From positions 1 to 15,632 of the forward strand of contig DBIX01000010.1 in assembly GCA_002297005.1 (NCBI GenBank): 15,632 nucleotides of DNA, written 5' to 3'. A program made the translations under genes and the position numbers. Below, in pieces: positions 1 to 9,188 of the stretch. Every line of letters begins with the position of its first letter. The first letter of the stretch is position 1. The notes below the pieces were generated by a model, which ran no database searches, had not been told where the DNA came from, and saw nothing but the letters and a program-made list of their open reading frames with translations. The stretch is from Cyanobacteria bacterium UBA791 (GTDB taxonomy: Bacteria > Cyanobacteriota > Vampirovibrionia > Gastranaerophilales > Gastranaerophilaceae).

Positions 1-783
1 ATCAATGATAAAAATAAATTTTATATTCCTGAAGAAATAAATTTAATTCTTCTTAAAAAACTAATAGAAAAATATGGGAAGAATTGCCTAGATGAAGAGT
101 TGATTCAAATTCTGAACGATAAGAGCAATAAAAAATTTTTTAGTCAAAATTTAGCCTATTTTATCAAAAGTTATTCTTCAGAGGGGTATAAACTATCCCA
201 TATTGAATATATCTTGACGTTTTTACATAATATATATTATAAGTATATATCAAATAGTTATAAAAATACTCTAAAAGTACTAGAAAATCGTAATTTTGAT
301 TTTGAGCTATTTGATACAGATGCAAGAGCTTTTATAAAAAATTCGAATTTGGAGTATGATTTTATATTTTTAGACGCTTTTTCGCCATCAAAAGTACCAA
401 CTTTATGGACGGTTGAATTTTTTGCTCAACTTTATGAACATTCTTCTGAAAATTGCATGATTTTAACTTACTCAAATTCTGCATCAATTAGACACGCATT
501 TTTAGAAAATAATTTTTATGTTGGAAAAATTTATAATAAATATGAAAATAGATTTACTGGTACAGTAGCATCTAAAAATAAAAATTTAATCGATACACCT
601 TTGGATAAATTTGATTTTGGATTAATCGAAACAAAAGCTGGAATTCCTTATCACGATAACGAGGAATTAAATTTATCTAATGAGGAAATTTTAGAAAAAA
701 GAAAAATTGAAGTCGAAAATTCAAATTTGATTTCGGCGACACAATATAAAAAGGAGCAAGAATGTCATACGATGTCGTTATAA
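1..783 (+). CDS. mnmD: Stand-alone MnmC-type tRNA methyltransferase (MnmD), 5' end outside window
   Basis: The frame is open from the first base, so the gene starts upstream and only about 260 C-terminal residues are visible; a TTG at 100 is not a credible start. The diagnostic stretch is near 355-420: YDFIFLDAFSPSKVPTLWT, the acidic DxFSPxKxPxLWT signature of the methyltransferase half of MnmC. It is followed by ILTYSNSASIRHAFLENNF and an FTGTVAS segment matching the family's C-terminal GTxAS end. Family members use S-adenosylmethionine to turn nm5U34 into mnm5U34 in tRNA anticodons, in the cytoplasm. The glycine-rich SAM-binding loop must lie upstream of the window, and a helical segment (about 100-260) separates it from the signature. 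There is no fused FAD domain. The last 22 bases overlap the FAD oxidoreductase gene, which suggests translational coupling. The family call is fairly secure; the exact substrate is inferred. Confidence 0.75.
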   Translation: MNDKNKFYIPEEINLILLKKLIEKYGKNCLDEELIQILNDKSNKKFFSQNLAYFIKSYSSEGYKLSHIEYILTFLHNIYYKYISNSYKNTLKVLENRNFDFELFDTDARAFIKNSNLEYDFIFLDAFSPSKVPTLWTVEFFAQLYEHSSENCMILTYSNSASIRHAFLENNFYVGKIYNKYENRFTGTVASKNKNLIDTPLDKFDFGLIETKAGIPYHDNEELNLSNEEILEKRKIEVENSNLISATQYKKEQECHTMSL

Positions 784-2030
784 TTGGTGGTGGCTCGGCA
801 GGTTGTTCTGCTGCATACAATTTAGGTATAAAGGGGCAAAAGGTTTTATTAGTTGAAAAAAATATTTATTTAGGTGGGCTAATGACAGGTGGACTTGTGA
901 CACCGTTTATGAAAACCTCTAAAAATCAAATAAATACTGGTTTTTTAACTGCTTTTAAAACTGAATTAAAGGCGTTAAATGGCATTATTACTTATGAAGA
1001 CGGTAACGATGGATGGGTTAATCCAGAGCTATCGAAAATGGCTTTAGGTAGCCTTATGAAGAAAGCTAATGTAGAAGTGCTTTTTGATACAACTGTAGAA
1101 AGTGTAAATATTGCTAATAATAAGATTGAATCTATAAATCTAAACTCAAAAATGTTATCGGAATGTATCAAATCGAGATATTACATCGATGCGACAGGAA
1201 ATTGTGATTTTTCAAAAATTTGTAATTGCGAATTTTTAAATAAAAAAGACGAAATTCAACCAGTAAATTTAAGATTTATAATGTCAAACGTTGATGTTAA
1301 AAAGTTTGGTGAATGGTTATTAGATTTTGATAAAGACCGAAACGTTACTACTGTCTGCGATATTGACGGCGCAACTCATTTATCTACAGCTTATACTTGG
1401 GATACAGGTAGACAATGGGCATTAGCACCGCTATTTGACAAAGCCGTAGATGACGGAGTTATAAAAAATGAGGACAGAAACTACTTTCAGCTTTTTACCA
1501 TCCCAAATATGCCTAATTCTATTGGGTTTAATGCACCTCGTGTATATAGTAAAAATGTTATCAACCCCATGGATAAATATGACTTTTCAAAGGCTGTAAT
1601 GCTAGGTAGAGAAAGCATTTTAAGGTTATCTGAGTTCTGTAAAAGATATTTAGTTGGTTTTGAAAACGCTTATATCTCATCTACCGCAGATATGCTTGGG
1701 GTAAGGGTTTCACGCAGAATTAAAGGCAAATATGTTTATACGATTGAGGATTTAAAATCTGGTAAAAAGTTTGAAAACCCAGTTGTAATTTCAAATTATC
1801 CGGTTGATGTACATTCATTAAAAAATAACACATCTGTTTTAGAACATGTTGAAGTTGAATATCAACTGCCAGTTGAATCCTTATTATCTGCAGATATTTC
1901 AAATCTTGCCGTAGCTGGTAGATGCCTATCGGCTGATTTCTTATCTCAAGGGGCTTTGCGTATTATTCCATCTTGCATGTCGATGGGCGAAGGTTTAGCA
2001 AAGTATTTACTTGAACATCATGCGTATTAA
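762..2030 (+). CDS. FAD-dependent oxidoreductase (FAD_oxidored, PF12831-like)
   Basis: A 422-residue protein. The N-terminus has a Rossmann dinucleotide fold, VVIIGGGSAGCSAAYNLG (GxGxxG), followed by VEK and the GGLMTGG segment that contacts FAD in this family. The C-terminus has LAVAGRCLSADFLSQGALRI and IPSCMSMGEGLAKY, matching the family's usual LLVAGRCISA...R(V/I)MPTCMALG ending; RRIKGKYVYTIEDL near residue 320 is also typical. The start at 762 is supported by AAGGAG at 751-756. The gene overlaps the methyltransferase by 22 bases and is probably translated from the same mRNA. There is no signal peptide or membrane segment, so it should be cytoplasmic. The substrate cannot be read from the sequence. 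Its coupling to an MnmC-type methyltransferase, with mnmG nearby, makes a tRNA-modification role possible, but it is not of the DAO family that forms the oxidase half of MnmC. Confidence 0.8.
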   Translation: MSYDVVIIGGGSAGCSAAYNLGIKGQKVLLVEKNIYLGGLMTGGLVTPFMKTSKNQINTGFLTAFKTELKALNGIITYEDGNDGWVNPELSKMALGSLMKKANVEVLFDTTVESVNIANNKIESINLNSKMLSECIKSRYYIDATGNCDFSKICNCEFLNKKDEIQPVNLRFIMSNVDVKKFGEWLLDFDKDRNVTTVCDIDGATHLSTAYTWDTGRQWALAPLFDKAVDDGVIKNEDRNYFQLFTIPNMPNSIGFNAPRVYSKNVINPMDKYDFSKAVMLGRESILRLSEFCKRYLVGFENAYISSTADMLGVRVSRRIKGKYVYTIEDLKSGKKFENPVVISNYPVDVHSLKNNTSVLEHVEVEYQLPVESLLSADISNLAVAGRCLSADFLSQGALRIIPSCMSMGEGLAKYLLEHHAY

Positions 2031-2039
2031 TTTTATAAT
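2011..2039 (+). promoter_or_regulatory. Candidate promoter for the AsmA-like gene
   Basis: TTGAAC at 2011-2016 and a consensus TATAAT at 2034-2039 are separated by 17 bases. The predicted start site, near 2046, would leave a leader of about nine bases before the ATG at 2055. The -35 box lies inside the last codons of the FAD oxidoreductase gene and the -10 box directly follows its stop. The AsmA-like gene could therefore be transcribed alone as well as by read-through. Confidence 0.45.
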
Positions 2040-2054
2040 CAATAAAGATAAATT

Positions 2055-5000
2055 ATGAGTTTAAGACAAAAAATATTAATAACAATACTATCATTCGTTT
2101 TATTATATTCGGTATATTTTTGGGGTATACCGTCTATTCTCAATGTTAAAAAAAATATTTCCTTTGTTGAAAACGTAGTGGCAGATACAACTGGAGTAAA
2201 GGTAAAAGTTACAAATCCAAGCCTAAAAATGGGCTTATTACCGTCAGTTTGGTTTAAAGCTGATAGATTTTCTATGTTAAACAAGGATAATTCTGAAGCT
2301 CTATTTGTTAAAAGTCCAAATTTAGAGGTATCTCTGCTAAAGTTTTTGGTTGGAAAGTGCCATGTAACTTATTTTTCTGCAGATGATGTAGAAGCAACTT
2401 TTTTGTATAAAAAAGATTTAAAATTATATCTAGGTGATTACATAATTCCTAAGACAAATGAATCTTTGTTAGATATTAATCATATAAAATTAAATCTTCA
2501 AAACTACAAAATTACAGTATTTGACAACACTACAAACCAAAAATCTATAATTTCAGGTGACTATTTAACTGTTAGAAAATTCATTAATAACAAGCATTTA
2601 TCTATGGCATCAGACATTGATGTACTTGTTAATAACAACAAATCTGTTATCAATTTCGATGTGGATTTGAAATTACCATTAGAAAAAAACTTATCTAAAA
2701 ATACTCAATATCTGAATGCGACTATTACAAATCTTGATTTAAGTAGCTTTTCTAAGTATTTAAGCTATTTTACAAATAATCAATATAGAGATTTAAAAGG
2801 TATTCTCAATTTTGAGGCTCATACTGGAAATTCTAAAGGTAAAGAAAAGCTATATAACATAAACTTTATTTTCAAGAATTTTGGTATAGATGGAAAAGAT
2901 TTTTCACAACCATACTATTATCCTGATAAAGTTGATTTTTCATCAAAAATTATTGCAAAGGATACTGATTTATACTTTAATAATTTATCTCTTAATGCAA
3001 AAGGGCTTAATGTTATAATCACAGGGGTAATCAATAAAATTAATAAAAATAAACCAACGCTAAACTTAAAAGTTGTCTCAAAAAATGCTAAAGCAAATGA
3101 TTTAATTAACTTATTACCACCAAATAATAAGCTTTATAAACTTGCAAACATGGATTTTGATATAGAAACTTTAGTAAAAGAGAGATTTTTTGCAGATGTA
3201 AACTTCGATTTAGCAATTTGTGGTGATGCAATTACACCTGATGTTTACGGTGATTTGTTAATTACAAATGCTTATGTTACGAGAAAACCAATTCCAAATG
3301 GTGCTAAAAAAGCAACTATCGGCTTAAAATTTGTTAAGGATAAAATTTATCTAGATAACGTACACGTTCCAGCTTCGCCAACTGAATACGTTGATGTTGC
3401 CGGCTGGGTAAAAATGTATGGAAAATTAAAAGATGTTGATTTGCATATTACAAGTACAAAGAACGTAGATTTGGCTATCGCTCAATATGTTTTAATGCCA
3501 GTACATCAAGTTCTTGGCTTTGAACTTGGACCTGTTCCAATTATGACTGTTAAAGGTTTGGGAAATATTGATCTTAAAGTCTATGGCAACAAAGGAAATC
3601 CGCATACTATAGGTATATTTAACTTTAAAAACGGTACTGTATCTTTTAATGACGTTAAAAATATGGTTATAAAAGATGCATCAGGCAACTTAAAATTTGA
3701 TGATACAAATACAATTTTTACTACAAAACATGCCACTTTAAATGGTTCTCCAGTAACAGTAAATGGTACTTGTACACTAAAAGGTGAATTAGATTTTGAT
3801 GTTCAAACAAGTAAACAACAAGTAAACAATTTACTTAAAATTTTAAAGGCTTCTCCAATGTTGAAAGACGTTGCGGGAATGGTTAAAATGATTAATACGC
3901 AAGCTGGTATGGCCGATTTTACAATGAAATTAACTGGTACGGTTTTGAGTGCAGACGACATTAAATTTGGAAAAAATATTTTTGCTAAAGGTAAATTAAA
4001 ACTTGATAAGGTTTCTGCCACATTGCAAGGCTTGGTTATCCCAATAACAAACATTTCAGGTAATATTGAATTTGATAATACAAACCTAAAAATGGATTTA
4101 AGTTCTGCAGTTAATCGTTCAAAAATCTTTGTAAAAGGAGAAACCAAAGATAATCTTGCAGATTTAAACATTAAATCTGATACTATGTATGCAGATGATT
4201 TTATAACTTATTTGACTAATTCAAAACTAATTCCTACTCATAGAAATTCAGCTGGAAGAAGAGGAATTATAACTTTTATTGCTAACTATAAAGGGACATT
4301 TGATAAAATTGATTATTCTAAGCTAAAAGTCAATGGTACAGCAAGTTTTAATAACTATAAATGTTACTATAAGCCATATAAAATGCCTATCGAAATTTCG
4401 AATGCAAACATGAATATTAAAAATAGCATTCTTAATATTTATAGCTTAAACTTTAAACTTGCGGGTATGCCTGCATTTGTCAAAGGTAACGTATCGGATA
4501 TTTACAACGCTCCAAACATGAACATCTATATTGCCTTAAAGCCTAACCAAAACTTTGCGGATGATATATTTAATCGTTCTGCAATTTATCCTATTAAATT
4601 TAGAGGTGATATTTCAAATACAACAACTATTAACGGCAAATTAGATAATTATGATATAAAATCTACACTAATGATTGGTGCTAACTCTAAAATCTACTAT
4701 ATGGGTGCAACATTAGGGGATGAAATTAATTCTACGGTTATCAATTTGGATGCAAATGTTAAAAATAATGCTATTTTTATTAGAACTCTAACTCAAGATA
4801 AAATTATGAGAACAAATAAAAATAGACTTTATCCGACTAGAGAAATCTCTGTTTCCGGGGGATTAAAATACTTAAAAAACAATATTTTATTTGATAATTT
4901 TAAGATTAAAACTCTTACTCCATCTGATTCAAAATTATTCAACATTGTATTTAAAAAGCCTTATATTAAGCAAGGTTTGTTCAATTCTGATATAAAAATT

Positions 5001-6203
5001 TCTGGATCATTATACAATCCTAAAATCTTAGGAACTATGAAAATCCAAGATATTTTTGTTCCTACACACAATTTATACATAAAAAATACAGATTTAAATT
5101 TCCAAAACAATATTATTGATGTAAAATCCATTGGAACAATTTTTGATAAACAATTTAGCTTAAAATCAACAGTAGCAAACAAATTAATAACACCATATAC
5201 TGTTGAAGACGTTAAATTGTACATAACTGCTTTAAATCTAAATGAAATTTCTAATTTTGCTAGAAATAGCGAAATGGATACACATGAAAAATTAACTAAA
5301 AACCCAACTGCACCTTTTGAATTGGGTTCTCTAGTAATTAAAAATGCTCAGCTTTCTGTTGATAGAATTTCACTAGATAACATAATTTTATACAATTTAA
5401 TAGCGAAAGCTAATTTTGATAAAAACAAAATATTTACGCTAAAAGAATTTAAATTTAATACTGCAAATGGACAAATTAGCGGTGATTACAAAGTTAATTT
5501 AAAGAATAGTCACCACTCGGCATCTGTTGAATTATCAGGGATTGATGCAAAATTATTTACAGAAACTTTATTTAATCTTAAAAACCAAATTTCAGGCAAT
5601 TTAAATGGAAAAATGGAAGTTTCTTGTACAGGTTTATCTCAAGAACATTGTTTAAAAACCTTATCAGGAAATGCCGGATTTTCTATTAAAAACGGTAATA
5701 TGCCAAAACTTGGGTCTTTAGAATACTTATTAAATGCTGCAAATCTTGTCAAAGGTGGGGTAACAGGCTTATCTATAAATGGTTTACTTGATTTAATTTC
5801 ACCACTTAGAACTGGCGTATTTGAATCGATTACAGGCACAATTACCGTTAAAAATGGTAACTGTAATGATATTCAAATCTTCTCTCAAGGTAAGAATTTG
5901 AACTTGTTTATAAAAGGTAAATATAATCTAACTACTACCGTAGCTCAAATGAAAGTATTTGGTAGACTTAAACGTAATGCGACAAATATATTAGGGCCAA
6001 TAGGTAATGCCTCTATTAATACTTTATTTAATACAATTCCTTGGATAGATTTAAGTAAAACGTCAGATAGTACAATTATAGAAAACATTAATAAAATTCC
6101 AGCAATTGAACTTAATAGTAAAAAATATAGAATATTTACTGTTGATATTAATGGTGACATCAACGGTAACGATTATGTAAGAAGTTTTAACTGGGTAGAA
6201 TAA
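2055..6203 (+). CDS. Large AsmA/TamB/YhdP-like envelope protein
   Basis: A 1382-residue protein. Residues about 6-26 (ILITILSFVLLYSVYFWGIP) form a single uncleaved membrane anchor after a short basic N-terminus. It is followed by the typical AsmA start, in which an ADTTGVKVKVTNPSLKMGLLP segment leads into short beta-strands. The rest is a long series of Asn/Lys-rich amphipathic beta-strands (patterns such as LNLKVVSKNA and GNLKFDDTNT), as in proteins that form a hydrophobic groove across the periplasm. The C-terminal third, with FSIKNGNMPKLGSLEYLLN, SITGTITVKNGNC and LFIKGKYNLTT, matches the AsmA/YhdP C-terminal layout. Known relatives move phospholipids from the inner to the outer membrane. 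This implies a diderm envelope. There is no good Shine-Dalgarno before the ATG. The family is clear, but assignment to AsmA, TamB or YhdP is not. Confidence 0.75.
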   Translation: MSLRQKILITILSFVLLYSVYFWGIPSILNVKKNISFVENVVADTTGVKVKVTNPSLKMGLLPSVWFKADRFSMLNKDNSEALFVKSPNLEVSLLKFLVGKCHVTYFSADDVEATFLYKKDLKLYLGDYIIPKTNESLLDINHIKLNLQNYKITVFDNTTNQKSIISGDYLTVRKFINNKHLSMASDIDVLVNNNKSVINFDVDLKLPLEKNLSKNTQYLNATITNLDLSSFSKYLSYFTNNQYRDLKGILNFEAHTGNSKGKEKLYNINFIFKNFGIDGKDFSQPYYYPDKVDFSSKIIAKDTDLYFNNLSLNAKGLNVIITGVINKINKNKPTLNLKVVSKNAKANDLINLLPPNNKLYKLANMDFDIETLVKERFFADVNFDLAICGDAITPDVYGDLLITNAYVTRKPIPNGAKKATIGLKFVKDKIYLDNVHVPASPTEYVDVAGWVKMYGKLKDVDLHITSTKNVDLAIAQYVLMPVHQVLGFELGPVPIMTVKGLGNIDLKVYGNKGNPHTIGIFNFKNGTVSFNDVKNMVIKDASGNLKFDDTNTIFTTKHATLNGSPVTVNGTCTLKGELDFDVQTSKQQVNNLLKILKASPMLKDVAGMVKMINTQAGMADFTMKLTGTVLSADDIKFGKNIFAKGKLKLDKVSATLQGLVIPITNISGNIEFDNTNLKMDLSSAVNRSKIFVKGETKDNLADLNIKSDTMYADDFITYLTNSKLIPTHRNSAGRRGIITFIANYKGTFDKIDYSKLKVNGTASFNNYKCYYKPYKMPIEISNANMNIKNSILNIYSLNFKLAGMPAFVKGNVSDIYNAPNMNIYIALKPNQNFADDIFNRSAIYPIKFRGDISNTTTINGKLDNYDIKSTLMIGANSKIYYMGATLGDEINSTVINLDANVKNNAIFIRTLTQDKIMRTNKNRLYPTREISVSGGLKYLKNNILFDNFKIKTLTPSDSKLFNIVFKKPYIKQGLFNSDIKISGSLYNPKILGTMKIQDIFVPTHNLYIKNTDLNFQNNIIDVKSIGTIFDKQFSLKSTVANKLITPYTVEDVKLYITALNLNEISNFARNSEMDTHEKLTKNPTAPFELGSLVIKNAQLSVDRISLDNIILYNLIAKANFDKNKIFTLKEFKFNTANGQISGDYKVNLKNSHHSASVELSGIDAKLFTETLFNLKNQISGNLNGKMEVSCTGLSQEHCLKTLSGNAGFSIKNGNMPKLGSLEYLLNAANLVKGGVTGLSINGLLDLISPLRTGVFESITGTITVKNGNCNDIQIFSQGKNLNLFIKGKYNLTTTVAQMKVFGRLKRNATNILGPIGNASINTLFNTIPWIDLSKTSDSTIIENINKIPAIELNSKKYRIFTVDINGDINGNDYVRSFNWVE

Positions 6204-6233
6204 TTTGGGATTTTATCTTAATTTATTTTGTAC

Positions 6234-6239
6234 TATAAT
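6234..6239 (+). promoter_or_regulatory. -10 box of mnmG, predicted leaderless start
   Basis: TATAAT lies in the 42-base gap after the AsmA-like gene. Its last base is six bases before the ATG at 6246, so transcription should begin at or next to the A of the start codon. No Shine-Dalgarno lies upstream. The -35 region (about 6211-6217, TTTTATC) is weak. Confidence 0.5.
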
Positions 6240-6245
6240 CTAGTT

Positions 6246-8144
6246 ATGAATATGAATTACGTAAATAACAAATATGATTGTATTGTAGTAGGTGCTGGAC
6301 ATGCAGGATGCGAAGCAGCTATTGCGGCAGCAAAGTTAGGTTTGCAAGTTTTACTTTGTACTCTTAATGCTGATAATATTGCATTAATGCCTTGTAACCC
6401 AGCTATTGGTGGGCCTGCAAAATCAACTCTTGTAAGAGAAATTGATGCACTTGGTGGGGTTATGGGTGAAGCTGCTGATGCGACTTATATGCAAATGAAA
6501 GTTTTAAATTCTTCAAAAGGTCCAGCAGTACGAGCTTTAAGAGCACAATCTGATAAAAAAGCTTATATGGCTTATATGAGAAATGTTATTGAGGGTATTG
6601 AAAATATTCATATTAGACAGGCTTGTATTGTTGAATTAAAGCTTACTGATGGGAAAGTATCATCTGTAGTAGATGAATTTGGTATTGAACATTTTGCACC
6701 AAGCGTAATTCTCACAACAGGTACATCTCTTGATGGCAAAATTTATATTGGTTTAAAAGCATATCCTGCAGGACGTTTAGGTGAAATGCCAGCTCTTGGT
6801 CTTTCTGATTCTTTACGTTCTCATGGTTTAATCTTGAAAAAGCTTAAAACTGGTACTCCACCTCGTGTTGATAAGAGAACAATTGATTATTCAAAAATGA
6901 CACTTCAACCTGGGGATAAAGAATTAAATTTTTATTCATTTAGACCAAATAGACCAGTTAGACCTCAATATGACTGTTATTTAACAAGAACAAACGAGTT
7001 AACTCACCAAATTATTAAAGAAAATCTTGATAAATCACCTTTGTATTCGGGTATGATTAAAAGTATTGGACCAAGATATTGTCCATCAATTGAGGATAAA
7101 GTTGTTAGATTTGCTAACAACCCATCGCATCATATCTTTATTGAACCTGAAGGCTTAAACACTTATGAAATGTATATTCAAGGCTTTTCAAGTAGTTTAC
7201 CAGCAGATGTACAAGTAAGAATGTTGAGAACGCTTCCTGGGCTAGAAAATGCACACGTAATCAAACCAGCTTATGCTGTCGAGTATGATTATGTTCCGGC
7301 CTCTCAAATTACACATTCATTAATGACAAAATCTATTAAAGGTTTATTCCTTGCTGGTCAAATTAATGGTACTAGCGGTTATGAAGAAGCAGCAGGACAA
7401 GGTTTGATTGCTGGTATAAACGCTTATAATTATTTAAATGGTTCTGAAATGCTTGAACTTTCTCGTTCATCATCTTATATCGGAACTTTAATCGATGATT
7501 TAGTAACTAAAGATATTGAAGAACCATATAGAATGCTTACTTCTCGTTCAGAATTTAGATTACTATTAAGACAAGATAATGCAGATGAAAGATTAACACC
7601 TATTGGTCACAAGGTTGGTCTTATCGATGATGTTCAATATAAAAGATTTACAGATAAACAAGAATTAATAAAAAGTCAAATCGAGTTATTAAAAGAAACA
7701 AAACTATCAAAATCTGATGAAGTTGATAGAATTTTGGCTCAACACGGAGAGGGTATTGAACGTGGTATTAGATTATACGAACTTCTTAAACGACCAAATA
7801 TCAGCTACCCTATAATCCAAGAATTAACTGATAATGAGGCTTTTGATATTCCAAAGGATGTGTATGAATCAGTTGAGATTTTAATAAAATATGATGGCTA
7901 TTTGAAACGTCAAACAGAACAAGTTGACAATTCTGAAAAGTTAGAAAAATTCAGAATACCTGAAAATATTGATTATTCAAGTATTCCTCATATCTCTACA
8001 GAAACTCGTGATAGACTTATAAAAATAAGACCAAAAACTTTAGCTCAAGCATCAAGAATCGGTGGTGTAAAACCAGCCGACATCTCAATACTTATGGTCT
8101 TATTAGAAAGACATCAATTCTCTACTACTGCTCAAGAGCACTAA
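6246..8144 (+). CDS. mnmG: tRNA uridine-5-carboxymethylaminomethylation enzyme MnmG (GidA)
   Basis: With MnmE, MnmG adds the carboxymethylaminomethyl (or aminomethyl) group to C5 of wobble U34 in certain tRNAs, using FAD, NADH, GTP and methylene-tetrahydrofolate. The 632-residue protein is full length for the family (about 630). It shows the FAD fold CIVVGAGHAGCEAA near the N-terminus, the hallmark PCNPAIGGPAKSTLVREIDALGG with its conserved Cys (about residue 50), and GPRYCPSIEDK with the second conserved Cys. It also has GTPPRVD, the FAD segment GQINGTSGYEEAAGQG and the C-terminal helical domain ending in RIGGVKPADISILMVLLE, which binds MnmE. An upstream in-frame TTG at 6228 lies in the promoter region and is rejected. 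ATG 6246 fits the predicted leaderless start and ATG 6252 is the alternative. mnmE is not in the window. Confidence 0.97.
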   Translation: MNMNYVNNKYDCIVVGAGHAGCEAAIAAAKLGLQVLLCTLNADNIALMPCNPAIGGPAKSTLVREIDALGGVMGEAADATYMQMKVLNSSKGPAVRALRAQSDKKAYMAYMRNVIEGIENIHIRQACIVELKLTDGKVSSVVDEFGIEHFAPSVILTTGTSLDGKIYIGLKAYPAGRLGEMPALGLSDSLRSHGLILKKLKTGTPPRVDKRTIDYSKMTLQPGDKELNFYSFRPNRPVRPQYDCYLTRTNELTHQIIKENLDKSPLYSGMIKSIGPRYCPSIEDKVVRFANNPSHHIFIEPEGLNTYEMYIQGFSSSLPADVQVRMLRTLPGLENAHVIKPAYAVEYDYVPASQITHSLMTKSIKGLFLAGQINGTSGYEEAAGQGLIAGINAYNYLNGSEMLELSRSSSYIGTLIDDLVTKDIEEPYRMLTSRSEFRLLLRQDNADERLTPIGHKVGLIDDVQYKRFTDKQELIKSQIELLKETKLSKSDEVDRILAQHGEGIERGIRLYELLKRPNISYPIIQELTDNEAFDIPKDVYESVEILIKYDGYLKRQTEQVDNSEKLEKFRIPENIDYSSIPHISTETRDRLIKIRPKTLAQASRIGGVKPADISILMVLLERHQFSTTAQEH

Positions 8145-9177
8145 GTTCTTTATATAGTGCAATTTGTTTTTCTGATAAGTTCTTAGGGATAATGATTTTT
8201 GCTTTTACGTTCAAATCACCGTATCCGCCATCTTTTTTAGGCAAGCCTAAATCACGTAGTCTTAAAGTTTTACCTGAACTCATACCAGCAGGGATTTTAA
8301 TGCTTATTGCACCGTGAAGAGTATTTATATCAGCTTTCGTACCTAAAACAGCTTGTGCCGGAGTTAATTCAACTTCTTTTGTTAAGGTTGTTCCGTCAAC
8401 AGTATATTCTGAATCTTTGATGTTTATAATTAAGTATAAATCACCTTTATTGCCTCTAGTACCAGTCTTTCCTTCGCCTCTTAAACGAATCTTTTGACCC
8501 TCTTTAACTTCTTTTGGTAATTTTACATGAACATTCTTTTCTTCTGAACGGATACCTGTTCCACCGCAAAAACTACAATAAGATTTATCAGGCGGACAAG
8601 AATTGCATCTATCCATTACTTTAAATCTAACAGACAAATTACCATTGAAAATATCTTTTGCAGTAACATTAACAGTTCTTGTAATGTCTAAATCTTCTTT
8701 CTTTGGCGTTGGTTGTTGAGAGTACATTTCTTCATCAAAGCCCATGTTAGAAGCTCTTGAACGACCTCGGCTTGAACGTGATGAAGTTCGTTGAGAAGAC
8801 GCACCGCTCATCATATCGCCAAATAATGATGAGAAGAAATCAGAAAATCCGCCCAAATCACCGAAGTTCATACTTTGAGTAAAGCCTTGAGCCCCACCTT
8901 GGTTAAAGTTGAAATTAAAGTTTTCATACCCTGGCGGTGGAGTAAAATCAGCACCCCCTTGCCAATTTGCACCTAAACTATCATATCTTTGACGTTTTTC
9001 CTTGTCGCCTAAAACTTCGTAAGCTTCATTTATTTCTTTAAATTTTTGTTCAGCCTCTTTAGTTTTATTAACATCAGGGTGATATTTACGTGCCAATTTT
9101 CTATAAGCTGACTTGATTTCAGCTTCTGTAGCTTCTCTTTTTACGCCTAAAATTTCATAATAATCTTTGTATTTCAT
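8125..9177 (-). CDS. dnaJ: DnaJ-family Hsp40 co-chaperone with a single zinc centre
   Basis: A J-domain co-chaperone that delivers substrates to DnaK and stimulates its ATPase in the cytoplasm. The 350-residue protein has the J domain at residues 1-70 (DYYEILGVKREATEAEIKS, with HPD at 33-35). A Gly/Phe-rich linker follows to about 120, then a Ser/Arg-rich stretch to about 145, then the C-terminal substrate-binding beta domains. Between the beta domains lies only one zinc module, CNSC at 191-194 and CSFC at 201-204, the second followed by GGTG. Classical DnaJ has four CxxCxGxG repeats binding two zincs, so this is an intermediate between classical DnaJ and zinc-free CbpA types. The ATG at 9177 is chosen because MKYKDYYEILGV is the canonical N-terminus and GGAGA lies seven bases upstream; an in-frame start at 9207 would add a non-homologous tail. 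The gene follows uvrC by 55 bases, probably as one operon, and its 3' end overlaps mnmG by 20 bases. No CIRCE element is visible. Confidence 0.9.
   Translation of the reverse strand: MKYKDYYEILGVKREATEAEIKSAYRKLARKYHPDVNKTKEAEQKFKEINEAYEVLGDKEKRQRYDSLGANWQGGADFTPPPGYENFNFNFNQGGAQGFTQSMNFGDLGGFSDFFSSLFGDMMSGASSQRTSSRSSRGRSRASNMGFDEEMYSQQPTPKKEDLDITRTVNVTAKDIFNGNLSVRFKVMDRCNSCPPDKSYCSFCGGTGIRSEEKNVHVKLPKEVKEGQKIRLRGEGKTGTRGNKGDLYLIINIKDSEYTVDGTTLTKEVELTPAQAVLGTKADINTLHGAISIKIPAGMSSGKTLRLRDLGLPKKDGGYGDLNVKAKIIIPKNLSEKQIALYKELSALEQ
8138..8160 (+). terminator. Possible weak terminator at the mnmG end
   Basis: GCACTA at 8138-8143 pairs perfectly with TAGTGC at 8155-8160 around an 11-base loop. AATTTGTTTTT follows on the plus strand. 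The stem overlaps the mnmG stop codon and lies inside the 3' end of dnaJ on the other strand. Six pairs with a long loop is weak, so this is tentative. Confidence 0.3.
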
Positions 9178-9183
9178 AAACAA

Positions 9184-9188
9184 TCTCC
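9184..9188 (-). promoter_or_regulatory. Shine-Dalgarno of dnaJ
   Basis: On the minus strand GGAGA lies six or seven bases upstream of the ATG at 9177, which fixes the start. Its presence contrasts with the genes that have promoter-proximal ATGs, and fits dnaJ being translated from within a uvrC-dnaJ mRNA. A TATTAT at 9204-9199 could give dnaJ an extra promoter, but no clear -35 accompanies it. Confidence 0.7.

Noticed and set aside
100..102. TTG start for the first gene
   Set aside because: The frame is open to base 1 and the SAM-binding part of the family is still missing, so the gene is cut by the window edge.
6228..6245. MnmG start at an upstream TTG
   Set aside because: These codons include the TATAAT box and add residues not typical of the family; ATG 6246 or 6252 fits better.
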